NCBI RefSeq assembly: GCF_003997935.1
Contig: NZ_RZQL01000013.1
Location: 1 to 55,443, forward strand
DNA length: 55,443 nt
From: Mesorhizobium sp. M7A.F.Ca.US.006.01.1.1
Lineage (GTDB): Bacteria; Pseudomonadota; Alphaproteobacteria; Rhizobiales; Rhizobiaceae
Direction of reading: 5' to 3'
A model generated the notes under the pieces. The model saw only the letters and a list, made by a program, of their open reading frames with translations, was not told the DNA's origin and did not search any database. This document shows, in pieces, positions 9,273-18,095 of this stretch (its first letter is position 1; each line of letters starts with the position of its first letter). The position numbers were made by a program, and so were the translations under genes.

Positions 9273-10292
9273 ATGCGCGCCGCGCCGCTTCCCAACGATA
9301 GGCCGGACACCGGGCCGGTGCTCGACATTCGCGATCTTGTCGTGGAGTTCCCGACGCGCCGTGGTGTGCTGACGGCGATCCGTGGCGTGTCCATCACTGT
9401 CGGGCGTGGCGAAATCCTGGGCATCGTCGGCGAATCCGGAGCGGGAAAATCGCTCACCGGTGCTGCCGTCATCGGCCTGCTGGAGCCGCCGGGTCGCATC
9501 GCCAGCGGCGAAATCCGCGTCGGCGGCCGCCGCATCGACAATCTGCCGAAGCGCGAGATGATGGCGCTCCGCGGCAAGACCATCGGTGCGATCTTCCAGG
9601 ATCCGCTGACCTCACTCAACCCGCTCCTTACCGTAGGTGACCAGTTGGTCGAAACGATACGCTGCCACCTGCAATTATCGCGGGCCGAGGCCACCAGGCG
9701 CGCGATCGATCTGCTGAACGAGGTCGGTATCCCTTCGGCGGAATTGCGGCTCCGGCAATATCCGCACCAGTTTTCAGGCGGGATGCGCCAGCGCGTGGTG
9801 ATCGCGCTGGCGCTCGCCGGCGAACCAGACCTCGTCGTCGCCGACGAGCCGACCACGGCTCTGGATGTCTCGATTCAGGCACAGATCACCGCGCTGCTGA
9901 AACGCATCTGCCGCGACAGGGGAACCGCCGTGATGCTGGTTACCCACGACATGGGCGTGATCGCGGAAACCGCCGACCGCGTGGCGGTAATGTATGCCGG
10001 CCGCATCGTCGAAATCGGGCCGGTCGATGACATCATCCGGCGGCCGCAACATCCCTACACGCGCGGATTGATCGGCTCGATCCCGAGCCTGGTGACGCGT
10101 CACGAGCGTCTCGTTCAGATTGACGGCGCGATGCCGCGTCTGAATTCCATGCCGCCCGGCTGTGCATTCCATCCGCGCTGCGTTCTGGCGGATATGCGCT
10201 GCCGTACCGCTCTGCCGCCCTTGCAGAAAAACGTCTCCGGCATGGCTGCTTGTTGGACCCTTGCCGCCGGCAATGCCGTGGAGGCGGCATGA
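9273..10292 (+). CDS. ABC transporter ATP-binding protein, DppD type
   Basis: A 339-residue nucleotide-binding subunit. Walker A is GESGAGKS, the Q-loop is AIFQDPLTSLNP, the signature is FSGGMRQR, and Walker B ends in LVVADEPTTALD. The C-terminal PGCAFHPRC with following cysteines is the oligopeptide-transporter C-terminal domain. ATG 9273 follows GGAG; the coding region begins four bases after the previous stop. It pairs with the next ATPase, whose start overlaps its stop as ATGA. Confidence 0.93.
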   Translation: MRAAPLPNDRPDTGPVLDIRDLVVEFPTRRGVLTAIRGVSITVGRGEILGIVGESGAGKSLTGAAVIGLLEPPGRIASGEIRVGGRRIDNLPKREMMALRGKTIGAIFQDPLTSLNPLLTVGDQLVETIRCHLQLSRAEATRRAIDLLNEVGIPSAELRLRQYPHQFSGGMRQRVVIALALAGEPDLVVADEPTTALDVSIQAQITALLKRICRDRGTAVMLVTHDMGVIAETADRVAVMYAGRIVEIGPVDDIIRRPQHPYTRGLIGSIPSLVTRHERLVQIDGAMPRLNSMPPGCAFHPRCVLADMRCRTALPPLQKNVSGMAACWTLAAGNAVEAA

Positions 10293-11260
10293 CAAACGCG
10301 CTCGCCAAGCCGACGCTGCGGGTCGACGACGTCGCCTGCTTCTTCGATGTCTCGCCCTCCTGGTTCGACCGCACGGTGATGCGCAAGCCGCAACGCACGC
10401 TCAAGGCGGTCGACGGCCTGAGTTTTGTGATCCCCCGCGGCACCACGTTTTCGATCGTCGGCGAATCCGGCTGTGGGAAGTCGACGTTGGCGCGCTTGGT
10501 GGTCGGACTGTATCAGCCGACGCGCGGTACGCTTTCGTTTGCGAACGGCAGCGGTCGCGATGGCTTCGTGCGCACCCAGATGATCTTCCAGGATCCCTTC
10601 GCCAGCCTCAATCCGCGTTGGCGCGTAGGCGCCATCATCGCCGAGCCAATCAAGCAAATGGGTTTGCGCCCCTCGGGCGCGGAGACGCAGGCACGCGTCA
10701 GACAATTGCTGGAGACGGTCGGACTTTCCGGTCAGGATTCCAACCGCTATCCGCACGAATTCTCCGGTGGCCAGCGCCAGCGCATCTCTATCGCCCGGGC
10801 ATTGGCTGCCGAACCTGAGTTTCTGGTCTGTGACGAGCCGACCTCGGCTCTCGATGTGTCGGTGCAGGCGCAGATCCTCAATCTGCTCAAAGACCTGCAG
10901 CGTGAACTCGGCCTCACCTATCTGTTCATCAGCCACAATCTAGCGGCCGTACGCCATGTGTCGGACCGTGTCGCCGTCATGTATCTCGGCCGGATCGTGG
11001 AGGAAGCCGCAACCGATGAAATCTTCGAGCGGCCGCAACATCCCTACACGCGCTTCCTGCTCGATACCGTGCCCAATCTCGATCGCCCAAACCGCGATCG
11101 CATGCCGACGAGTGTCGACCTGCCGAGCCCAATCGATCCGCCGCCTGGCTGCGCCTACAATCCGCGCTGTCCGCTGGCTACCGATATCTGCCGGACTGCC
11201 GCACCCGAATCCCGCCCTGTCGGCGGCACATTGGTGCGTTGCCATCATGCGATCGCCTAG
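10289..11260 (+). CDS. ABC transporter ATP-binding protein, DppF type
   Basis: A 323-residue ATPase. Walker A is GESGCGKS, the Q-loop is MIFQDPFASLNP, the signature is FSGGQRQR, and Walker B ends in LVCDEPTSALD. The C-terminal PGCAYNPRCP cysteine segment again marks the oligopeptide family. The start ATG at 10289 overlaps the preceding stop by four bases. It completes the five-gene transporter. Confidence 0.93.
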   Translation: MTNALAKPTLRVDDVACFFDVSPSWFDRTVMRKPQRTLKAVDGLSFVIPRGTTFSIVGESGCGKSTLARLVVGLYQPTRGTLSFANGSGRDGFVRTQMIFQDPFASLNPRWRVGAIIAEPIKQMGLRPSGAETQARVRQLLETVGLSGQDSNRYPHEFSGGQRQRISIARALAAEPEFLVCDEPTSALDVSVQAQILNLLKDLQRELGLTYLFISHNLAAVRHVSDRVAVMYLGRIVEEAATDEIFERPQHPYTRFLLDTVPNLDRPNRDRMPTSVDLPSPIDPPPGCAYNPRCPLATDICRTAAPESRPVGGTLVRCHHAIA

Positions 11261-11325
11261 CGCGATGCTCGCTGGGCAGGACCAAAGCCGTCTGGATCAT
11301 CGCTGCATGGAAGTGGGGTAACGCC

Positions 11326-12069
11326 TTGCGTATTCTCATCGTCAATCCCAACACCACCGCCAGCATGACCGCGACGATCGCCAAGGCTGCATCCGCGGTC
11401 GCGGCCGGACCGACCGAGATACTGGCCGCCACGTCCAGCATGGGTCCAGCTTCTATCGAAGGTTATTACGACGAGGCGCTGGCTGTGCCAGGTCTGCTTC
11501 AGGAAATCGCCCATGGTGAGCGCAATGGCGCCGACGCTGCGATAATCGCCTGCTTCGACGATACCGGCCTTGATGCCGCACGAGCGCTCGCCAGCATTCC
11601 GGTTATCGGCATTTGCGAAGCCGCGTTGATGACCGCAGCTTTCATCGCGCAGCGTTTTACCGTGGTGACAACCATGGAACGCTCCCGGGTACCGCTCGAG
11701 GGACTGGTGCAGCGTTACGGGATGGACGGCAAGGCAAAAGTGCGCGCGGCTGATATTCCAGTGCTGTCGCTTGAGGATCCCGCATCGGACGCGACATCGA
11801 AGCTCAGAAGCGAGATTGCTCGCGCACTCTCCGAGGACCGCGCTGAAGCGATCGTGCTCGGCTGCGCCGGCATGGCCGATCTTGCATACGAGCTTCGCCA
11901 TGAATTCGGCGTGCCTGTGATCGATGGCGTGGCGGCGGCTGTGAAACAGGCCGAGGCATTGGTGGCGTTGGGGTTGAGCACGTCAAAACGAGGGGCATAT
12001 GCTTATCCCCTGTCTAAACCCTATGCCGGTGTGCTCTCGTCATTTGCCCCGGCAGCTTTGGCTCTTTGA
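11326..12069 (+). CDS. Asp/Glu/hydantoin racemase family protein
   Basis: A 247-residue cofactor-independent racemase. It begins RILIVNPNTT, the signature of hydantoin racemases, and has the two catalytic cysteines near residues 76 (IIACFDDTGLDA) and 180 (VLGCAGM). The start is TTG at 11326, which gives the family's normal N-terminus and follows a GTGGGG run; an upstream ATG at 11239 adds an unrelated leader that overlaps the ATPase gene. As the last gene of the operon it suggests that the imported compound or its hydrolysis product is chiral, for example a 5-substituted hydantoin or an N-carbamoyl amino acid. Confidence 0.88.
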   Translation: MRILIVNPNTTASMTATIAKAASAVAAGPTEILAATSSMGPASIEGYYDEALAVPGLLQEIAHGERNGADAAIIACFDDTGLDAARALASIPVIGICEAALMTAAFIAQRFTVVTTMERSRVPLEGLVQRYGMDGKAKVRAADIPVLSLEDPASDATSKLRSEIARALSEDRAEAIVLGCAGMADLAYELRHEFGVPVIDGVAAAVKQAEALVALGLSTSKRGAYAYPLSKPYAGVLSSFAPAALAL

Positions 12070-12131
12070 CGGATAGAGCGCCAAGGACTTCTGAAAACTC
12101 TATGCCAAAGGGCCGGTTCACGCCGGTCTCG

Positions 12132-13370
12132 TCATCGTCCCTCAGGTTGCTCTCGATGGTAGTGGTGGCGACGAGCGAGGTTTTCCGTACCCAAGCCGCC
12201 CTCGACCAAGCGTGAGCACTCGTCTTGGCGCTGCACTATCATTTCTGATCCCGCTTCCTGAAAACGGGGGATCCCGCAGAGCCTGAGGCAAGTCGCCACT
12301 TCGTCCAGGATGATATCCAGTGCCTTGGCCACGCCGGGCTCGCCAGCCACTGCGCCGAACAGGGCGGCCCGGCCGATCGCCGCGACGGTGGCGCCGCGTG
12401 CCTTGGCCTTGATGATGTCCGTGCCCGTGCGGATACCGGAATCGATGAGGATCGGGACTTGGGCGCCAAGTGCCTGACGGATGGCGGGCAGGGCATCGAT
12501 GCTCGATATAGCACCGTCGAGCTGGCGGCCTCCATGGTTGGACACCCAGATGCCATCGGCACCAGCCGCCCCCAGTCGCGACGCATCGCCAGGGTGCAGG
12601 ACGCCCTTGACCAGCAGCCGGCCTTTCCACCAGTCGCGGATCTGGCGGAAATCGTCCCAGTCGAAACCTGCATGGAGGCTGCCGCCGACACGCGCGGCGA
12701 TCGTCAGGCCGGCGCTGTTGTCACCGAGATAGCCGCGGACGTTCTCGAACTGGGGCAGACCGCCGCGCAGCAGGCGCAGCGACCAGCCGGGATGAAGCAT
12801 GCCCTCCCAGAGGTGCCGGGCCGAAGGCCGCAGTGGGATGGATATGCCGTTCCTAAGATCCTTTTCGCGCTTGCCCCCGGCTTGCAGATCAACGGTCACC
12901 ACCAGCGTCGAATAACCAAATTCTTCCGCCCGCCTCACCAACTGGCGATTGAAGTCGAAATCCTTGAGCACATAAAGCTGGAACCACAGCGGCCCCTGTA
13001 CGGCTCGTGCCATGCCTTCGATGCTGGCCGTGGCCATGGTGGAGAGCGTGTAGGGGATGCCGCGAGCGGTTGCCGCCCTCGCGATGGCAATGTCGGCTCC
13101 GGGCCTGACCAGCGCGCAGGAGCCCATCGGACTGATCACCAGCGGTGTTGGCAAGGTCTCGGACCAGAGCGTCGTGGAAACGTTCGGATGCGAAACATCG
13201 GTAAGCACGCGCGGCAAAAGTCTGATCTTTTCGAAATCGGTTCGATTGGCGTTGAGGGTGAGTTCTTGCCCCGCCCCGCCATCGATGAATTCGAAGATGG
13301 ATTTCGGCAGGCGACGACGGGCAAGCCTGCGAAAGTCCTCGACCGAAACCTGGCGATCGAGAACGCCCAT
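12132..13370 (-). CDS. FMN-dependent alpha-hydroxy-acid dehydrogenase (LldD/mandelate dehydrogenase family)
   Basis: A 412-residue TIM-barrel flavoprotein. LPKSIFEFIDGGAG near residue 25 opens the FMN fold, WFQLYVLKD and VTVDLQ follow, and SNHGGRQLDG holds the catalytic His and Arg. It oxidises an L-2-hydroxy acid to the 2-oxo acid. ATG 13370 has GAGG six bases upstream and gives the family's normal start; ATG 13388 is possible. It is the last gene of a three-gene minus-strand set with the dehydrogenases at 13474 and 14596. Its substrate is probably an intermediate of that pathway. Confidence 0.88.
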   Translation of the reverse strand: MGVLDRQVSVEDFRRLARRRLPKSIFEFIDGGAGQELTLNANRTDFEKIRLLPRVLTDVSHPNVSTTLWSETLPTPLVISPMGSCALVRPGADIAIARAATARGIPYTLSTMATASIEGMARAVQGPLWFQLYVLKDFDFNRQLVRRAEEFGYSTLVVTVDLQAGGKREKDLRNGISIPLRPSARHLWEGMLHPGWSLRLLRGGLPQFENVRGYLGDNSAGLTIAARVGGSLHAGFDWDDFRQIRDWWKGRLLVKGVLHPGDASRLGAAGADGIWVSNHGGRQLDGAISSIDALPAIRQALGAQVPILIDSGIRTGTDIIKAKARGATVAAIGRAALFGAVAGEPGVAKALDIILDEVATCLRLCGIPRFQEAGSEMIVQRQDECSRLVEGGLGTENLARRHHYHREQPEGR

Positions 13371-13473
13371 CTCAAGCCTCGCCCTCATGCCCGTCGGCAA
13401 TGAATATCCGGCACATGAGCGTCTGGCCGACCTTGCGAGGTCCAACAAGATCCATCTTCACCTTGGTCATCAG

Positions 13474-14571
13474 TCACGCCGCTGCCGCGAGCCGGTCGCA
13501 GACCGAAAGGGTTATCTCGCTGGTCGACGCCCTGCCTTTCAGGTCGGCGCTCAGAAGCCCGTTGGCCAGGCAGTCCTCGGTCACGCGACGGATGCGCGCT
13601 GCGGCCTGGTTGAGCCTCTCGTCGCCATGCTTGTGGCCGAGCCAGTCGAGCATCGAGGCTGCCGACAGGATCGTCCCATACGGATTGGCGATACCCTGGC
13701 CGGCAATGTCGGGCGCCGAGCCGTGCGCGGCCTGGAAGAAGCCGTTGGCCGCGCCGATCTCGGCTGAAGGCGCCATGCCCATCCCGCCTACCGTCGCGGC
13801 GCCGAGGTCGGACAGGATGTCGCCGAACATGTTCTCGCTGACGATGACGTTGAAATGACCCGGTTTCAGCACGAGATGCATCGCCATGGCGTCGACCAGC
13901 GCGTGCTCGGTCGCGATATCGGGATAGTCCTTCGCCACTTCGTCGAAGACGGAGCGGAAGAAGGCATAGCTGCGCAGCACGTTGGCCTTGTCGCAGCAGG
14001 TGACCCGGCGCACGCCGTCACGGGGCGCGCCGCCCGACTGGCGCGCCAGTTCGAAGGCCTTGCGTGCGATGCGCTCGATGCCGGAGCGGGTCTGCACCAG
14101 CGTGTCGACCGCCACTTCGCCGCGCAACAGCGCGCCCGATCCCCGCGCGGCGTAAAGCCCTTCGCTGTTCTCGCGCAAGATGATGTAGTCGATATCGCCG
14201 GCCTTCACTCCGCTCAACGGGCTCGGCACGCCCTCGAAGAGCCTGACGGGGCGGATGTTGGCATAGAGATCGAGTTCGAAGCGCAGCCTCAGCGTGAAAT
14301 CCAGGCCTGCTTCGGTTCCATCGGGATGGACGACGCCCGGCAAGCCGCCCGCACCGTGCAGGATGGCGTCCGCCGCGCGGCAGGCCTGGAAGGTCGGCTC
14401 GGGAAAGCTCTGGCCGGTCTTCAGGAAATGCTCGGCTCCGGCCGGGTATTCGCTGAAGTGCAAGGGGTTGCCGGGACCGAGCGCTGCTTTCACCACTTGA
14501 ATCGCCGCGGCGCAGACTTCCGGGCCGATGCCGTCGCCATGCACCACGGCGATTTCGTAGACAGGCTTCAT
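13474..14571 (-). CDS. Isocitrate/isopropylmalate dehydrogenase family protein (tartrate dehydrogenase-like)
   Basis: A 365-residue NAD-dependent beta-decarboxylating dehydrogenase. Key stretches are VVHGDGIGPEV, ILRENSEGLYAARG, the Asp cluster in SENMFGDILSDLGA, and AAHGSAPDIAGQGIANP. These proteins oxidise a 2-hydroxy acid with a second carboxylate and may decarboxylate it. The catabolic setting and absence of leucine genes argue against LeuB and for a tartrate- or malate-like substrate. ATG 14571 has GGGAG six bases upstream; the TTG two codons earlier is less likely. Confidence 0.85.
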   Translation of the reverse strand: MKPVYEIAVVHGDGIGPEVCAAAIQVVKAALGPGNPLHFSEYPAGAEHFLKTGQSFPEPTFQACRAADAILHGAGGLPGVVHPDGTEAGLDFTLRLRFELDLYANIRPVRLFEGVPSPLSGVKAGDIDYIILRENSEGLYAARGSGALLRGEVAVDTLVQTRSGIERIARKAFELARQSGGAPRDGVRRVTCCDKANVLRSYAFFRSVFDEVAKDYPDIATEHALVDAMAMHLVLKPGHFNVIVSENMFGDILSDLGAATVGGMGMAPSAEIGAANGFFQAAHGSAPDIAGQGIANPYGTILSAASMLDWLGHKHGDERLNQAAARIRRVTEDCLANGLLSADLKGRASTSEITLSVCDRLAAAA

Positions 14572-14595
14572 CGCCAACTCCCAAATGTCTAACGC

Positions 14596-15339
14596 TCAGA
14601 TGCACTTGCCGCCGTCGACATTGAGGTCGACGCCGGTGATCATGCTGGCCTCGTCGGAGCACAGGAATGCTGCGGCGTTGCCCATGTCCGCGGGCGTAGA
14701 CAGTCTGCCGATCGGAATGGTGGCGACGACGCGGGCGCGGTTCTCTTCGCCGGAGCCGATGAAGGTGGACAGAAGTGGCGTGTCGCCGGCAACCGGGTTG
14801 ATGGCGTTGACGCGGATGCCGAAGGGGGCGAGTTCCACGGCCATGGCCCGGGTGGCGGCAATCGCCCAGCCCTTGGAAGCATTGTACCAGGTCAAATTCG
14901 GGCGCGGCGAGACGCCGCCGGTGGAGGCGACGTTGAGGATGGCGCCCGATTTGATGGATTTGAAATGCGCAACGACCGCGCGGGCGCCATTGTAGATGGA
15001 TCGCATGTTGACGTTGGCGATCCGGTCGAACATCTCTTCGTCCATCGTCTCGAGCGCCAAGGGCGGCTGGGCCACGCCGGCATTGTTGACCAGTATGTCG
15101 AGACCGCCAAAGGCCGAGCGGGCAAGGTCTGCCGCCGCTTCGAAGCTTCCGAGTGTCGAGACGTCGCCCGTGATTGGCCGCACATTTTCGCCGACTTCGG
15201 CAGCAACGCGGGCCGCGGCCGCCTCATCACGGTCCATCAACACGACCAGCGCACCTTCGGTGACGAATTTTCTGACGATGCCTTCGCCAAATCCCGAACC
15301 GCCGCCCGTGACGACAGCGACCTTGCCAGCAAGTCTCAT
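14596..15339 (-). CDS. Short-chain dehydrogenase/reductase (SDR)
   Basis: A 247-residue classical SDR. The dinucleotide motif is VTGGGSGFGEG, the structural motif is LVNNAG, the catalytic Ser is in LNVAST, and the catalytic pair is YNASK. The C-terminus ends with the usual ITGVDLNVDGG. GGAGGAACAGAT before ATG 15339 is a good ribosome site. It is the first gene of the minus-strand set that continues with 13474-14571 and 12132-13370, and is divergent from the aldehyde dehydrogenase at 15481. It probably oxidises a sugar alcohol or hydroxyl group. Confidence 0.88.
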   Translation of the reverse strand: MRLAGKVAVVTGGGSGFGEGIVRKFVTEGALVVLMDRDEAAAARVAAEVGENVRPITGDVSTLGSFEAAADLARSAFGGLDILVNNAGVAQPPLALETMDEEMFDRIANVNMRSIYNGARAVVAHFKSIKSGAILNVASTGGVSPRPNLTWYNASKGWAIAATRAMAVELAPFGIRVNAINPVAGDTPLLSTFIGSGEENRARVVATIPIGRLSTPADMGNAAAFLCSDEASMITGVDLNVDGGKCI

Positions 15340-15377
15340 ATCTGTTCCTCCGTTGCCGGCACCATCGGGGAAGTCGC

Positions 15378-15388
15378 GTGCATTGCAC
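15378..15388. promoter_or_regulatory. Palindrome in the divergent SDR/aldehyde dehydrogenase promoter
   Basis: GTGCATTGCAC is a perfect palindrome around a central T, placed 39 bases from the SDR start and 92 from the aldehyde dehydrogenase start. Its place between two divergent catabolic genes makes it a candidate operator, possibly for the LysR regulator encoded at 17075. The assignment is inference. Confidence 0.3.
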
Positions 15389-15480
15389 AGTCCGATTATC
15401 TGAACGCCCTTTTAGCTTTCCTTGTTTGAGGTCGACCGGCGTGGGAGTCATAGTCGCCACGGAATTGTGAGGAGGAAGGG

Positions 15481-16977
15481 ATGACGCTGAATTTCGACCC
15501 GCGGGCGAAGGCCACGGCGCTCTACCATGGCGAATTCCGGCCGATGTTCGTCGGCGGCAAGTGGGTTTCGGCACAGTCCGGCCAGGAGATGCAGGCGCTC
15601 AACCCGGCGACTGGCGAAGTGCTGGCCACCGTGCCGCGTGGCTCGGCGGCCGACATCAATGCGGCGGTGGCCGCTGCGCGCACGGCTTTCGAAGGGCCGT
15701 GGTCAAAATTCTCGCCCTATGAGCGGCAGTGCGTGCTTCTGCGCATCGCCGATCTCTTCGAGACCCATTGGGAAGAACTCAGCGTTTCCGACACTCTCGA
15801 CATGGGACTGCCGATCACGCGCACGCTCGCCAACCGGCGGCGCGTCATCGGCATGCTGCGCTTCTATGCGGGCATGGCGACCGCGCTGCATGGCGAATCC
15901 ATAGACAATTCGATCCCTGGCGAGATCGTCAGCTTCACAAGGCGCGAGCCGGTGGGCGTTGTCGGCGCGATCATCCCCTGGAACGCTCCGACCGCCGCGT
16001 CGATCTGGAAGATCGCACCGGCGCTCGCCACCGGCTGCACCATCGTGCTGAAGCCCTCGGAGGATGCCTCGTTGACGCCGCTGCTAATCGCCAGGCTGAT
16101 GCAGGAGGCCGGTGTCCCCGACGGCGTCGTCAACGTCGTCACCGGCACCGGGGGAGAGGCCGGTGCGCGGCTCGCTGAACATCCCGACGTCAACAAGATC
16201 GTCTTCACCGGATCGACGCTGACCGGCCAGGCCATCGCGCGGGCGGGCGTGACCAACCTCAAGCGCGTTTCCCTGGAGCTCGGCGGCAAATCGCCGATCA
16301 TCGTCTGCCGTGATGCCGACATCGACAAGGCGGTCCCTGTCGCCGCGATGGCGGTGTTCGTGCATTCGGGCCAGATCTGCATCGCTGGATCGCGGCTGTT
16401 CGTGGCGCGCGAAATCCATGACGAATTCGTGCGCCGGGTCGCCGAGTTTGCCGGCAGGCTTCGCATCGGCCATGGCATCGAGGCGGAAACCGAAATCGGC
16501 CCGCTCATCAATGCCAGGCAGGCTGGCAAGGTGGTGGACTATATCAAAGCTGGCAGTGACGAAGGCGCCGAACTGATAGCGGGCGGCTCGCGACTGACCG
16601 GCGACCTCTACGACGGCGGCAATTTCATCGCGCCGACTGTCTTCGGCGCGGTGTCGGACAAGATGACCATCGCGCGTGAAGAAATCTTCGGTCCGGTGAT
16701 TTCGGCGATGCCATTCGACACGCTCGACGAAGCCGTAGCGCGAGCCAATGCGACGCCCTATGGCCTGGCGGCCGGCATTTTCACCAGTCATCTGGGCACC
16801 GCCCACAAGCTCGCCCGCCGCATCAAGGCCGGCTCGGTGTGGGTCAACATGTACCACGCCATCGACCCGGCGGTGCCGTTCGGCGGCATGAAGATGTCCG
16901 GCTATGGCCGCGAGGGCGGCATCGAACATCTGCATGAATATCTGGAGACCAAGTCGATCTGGATCCAGACCGACTGA
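15481..16977 (+). CDS. NAD(P)-dependent aldehyde dehydrogenase
   Basis: A 498-residue aldehyde dehydrogenase. IPWNAPTAASIWKIAPALATG and KPSEDASLTP form the cofactor region, FTGSTLTGQ the glycine-rich turn, LELGGKSP holds the general base Glu, and HSGQICIAGSRLF the catalytic Cys. GAGGAGGAAGGG directly precedes the ATG. It is divergent from the SDR gene, with 141 bases between. The product would turn the aldehyde made by its neighbours into an acid. Substrate unknown. Confidence 0.9.
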   Translation: MTLNFDPRAKATALYHGEFRPMFVGGKWVSAQSGQEMQALNPATGEVLATVPRGSAADINAAVAAARTAFEGPWSKFSPYERQCVLLRIADLFETHWEELSVSDTLDMGLPITRTLANRRRVIGMLRFYAGMATALHGESIDNSIPGEIVSFTRREPVGVVGAIIPWNAPTAASIWKIAPALATGCTIVLKPSEDASLTPLLIARLMQEAGVPDGVVNVVTGTGGEAGARLAEHPDVNKIVFTGSTLTGQAIARAGVTNLKRVSLELGGKSPIIVCRDADIDKAVPVAAMAVFVHSGQICIAGSRLFVAREIHDEFVRRVAEFAGRLRIGHGIEAETEIGPLINARQAGKVVDYIKAGSDEGAELIAGGSRLTGDLYDGGNFIAPTVFGAVSDKMTIAREEIFGPVISAMPFDTLDEAVARANATPYGLAAGIFTSHLGTAHKLARRIKAGSVWVNMYHAIDPAVPFGGMKMSGYGREGGIEHLHEYLETKSIWIQTD

Positions 16978-17074
16978 GGATGCGCTGATATTCAGGTGAG
17001 GCCGGCCTGCGAATGACGGCATGCCCGCACCATTCTCGGCGCTCGTGCAAGGTGCCTGTCCGAAGGCGCGATGC

Positions 17075-17971
17075 TCAGTTTGCCAGTTCGCGCAAATTGG
17101 TGCGGATGAGATTCATCAGCTGTTCGGAAAAGGAGTGGTGCACATAACCCCGCGCGGTGATGATGCCGACGGAGCGGTGGGCGTCGCGATGGTCGATCGG
17201 CACCACCCGCATGCGCTCGTCATTGCGCGAAATGGCGATGCCGGGCACCACACAGACGCCAAGTCCCGAACACACCAGCGCCACCGCCGTCTGCGCGCTT
17301 TCGACCTCGTATTGCGGCTTGAACTCGATGCCTTCCGCCGCCGTCAGCCGATCGACAAGGCCGCGCACGGCGGTCTTGCGGTTGAGCAGAATGAGCGGAT
17401 AGCGCAGCAGGTCGGAGAGCAGCAGCTTCTTTTCGCCACCGTATATTTCCGTGGGGATGCAGGCCATCAGCGGATCGTCGAGGATGGACTCGAACTGGAA
17501 GTCCGTCAGGTTTGGCAGTTCGGGGCCGATGTAGAACTCGACCTCCTGCTGTTGCAAAAGGCCAAGCGCGGCCTGCGGCGGGCTCTCGATGACCTCGACG
17601 ACGCTGCGGGGATAGCGCAACTTGAATGTCGCCAGGATATCGCCCAGCCGGCTTGCCGCTAGCGTCGGGGCGCAGGCGATCTGCACCTTGCCCTTGCGCC
17701 GAGCGGCGACCTCCGTCAGCCGATCGAGGCTGGTCTGCACCTGTGACATCACGTTGGCGATCTCCTCGAAAAGGATCTGGCCTTCCGGCGTCAGGCTTGC
17801 ACGCTGTGCGGTGCGGATAAACAGCGAGATGCCGATCTGCTCCTCAAGGTCGCGAATCTGCATCGAGACCGCCGACGGCGAACGGTTGCTCTCCTCGGCA
17901 GCACGACGGAAGCTGCCGTTTTCGGCGGCAAGCAGGAACGTCTGCAGAAGTTTGAGGTTGATGCTGGGCAT
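17075..17971 (-). CDS. LysR family transcriptional regulator
   Basis: A 298-residue LysR regulator with an N-terminal helix-turn-helix (LLQTFLLAAENGSFRRAAEESNRSPSAV) and effector-binding domain (VQIACAPTLAASRLGDIL onward). It converges on the aldehyde dehydrogenase gene and most likely controls the divergent oxidation genes at 12132-16977. It could also control the sugar ABC operon that ends 124 bases upstream. Confidence 0.9.
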   Translation of the reverse strand: MPSINLKLLQTFLLAAENGSFRRAAEESNRSPSAVSMQIRDLEEQIGISLFIRTAQRASLTPEGQILFEEIANVMSQVQTSLDRLTEVAARRKGKVQIACAPTLAASRLGDILATFKLRYPRSVVEVIESPPQAALGLLQQQEVEFYIGPELPNLTDFQFESILDDPLMACIPTEIYGGEKKLLLSDLLRYPLILLNRKTAVRGLVDRLTAAEGIEFKPQYEVESAQTAVALVCSGLGVCVVPGIAISRNDERMRVVPIDHRDAHRSVGIITARGYVHHSFSEQLMNLIRTNLRELAN

Positions 17972-18095
17972 ATCCGCTCGGGCAGGGTGATCTGACCCCT
18001 GACCTATTCAGACGCGGAACCGATTGCAAGGCAATAGGGCCGGCCAGACATTGGTCCTGGCTTGACCGGCAAAAGTGTCTCTCTTGTCGAGCCGT

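Noticed and set aside
7208..9856. An 882-codon open frame on the minus strand opposite the permease, deaminase and ATPase genes
   Set aside because: It is antisense to four well-supported genes, and its product is rich in His, Asp, Arg and Gln with no fold signature, as expected from the mirrored codon bias of a GC-rich genome.
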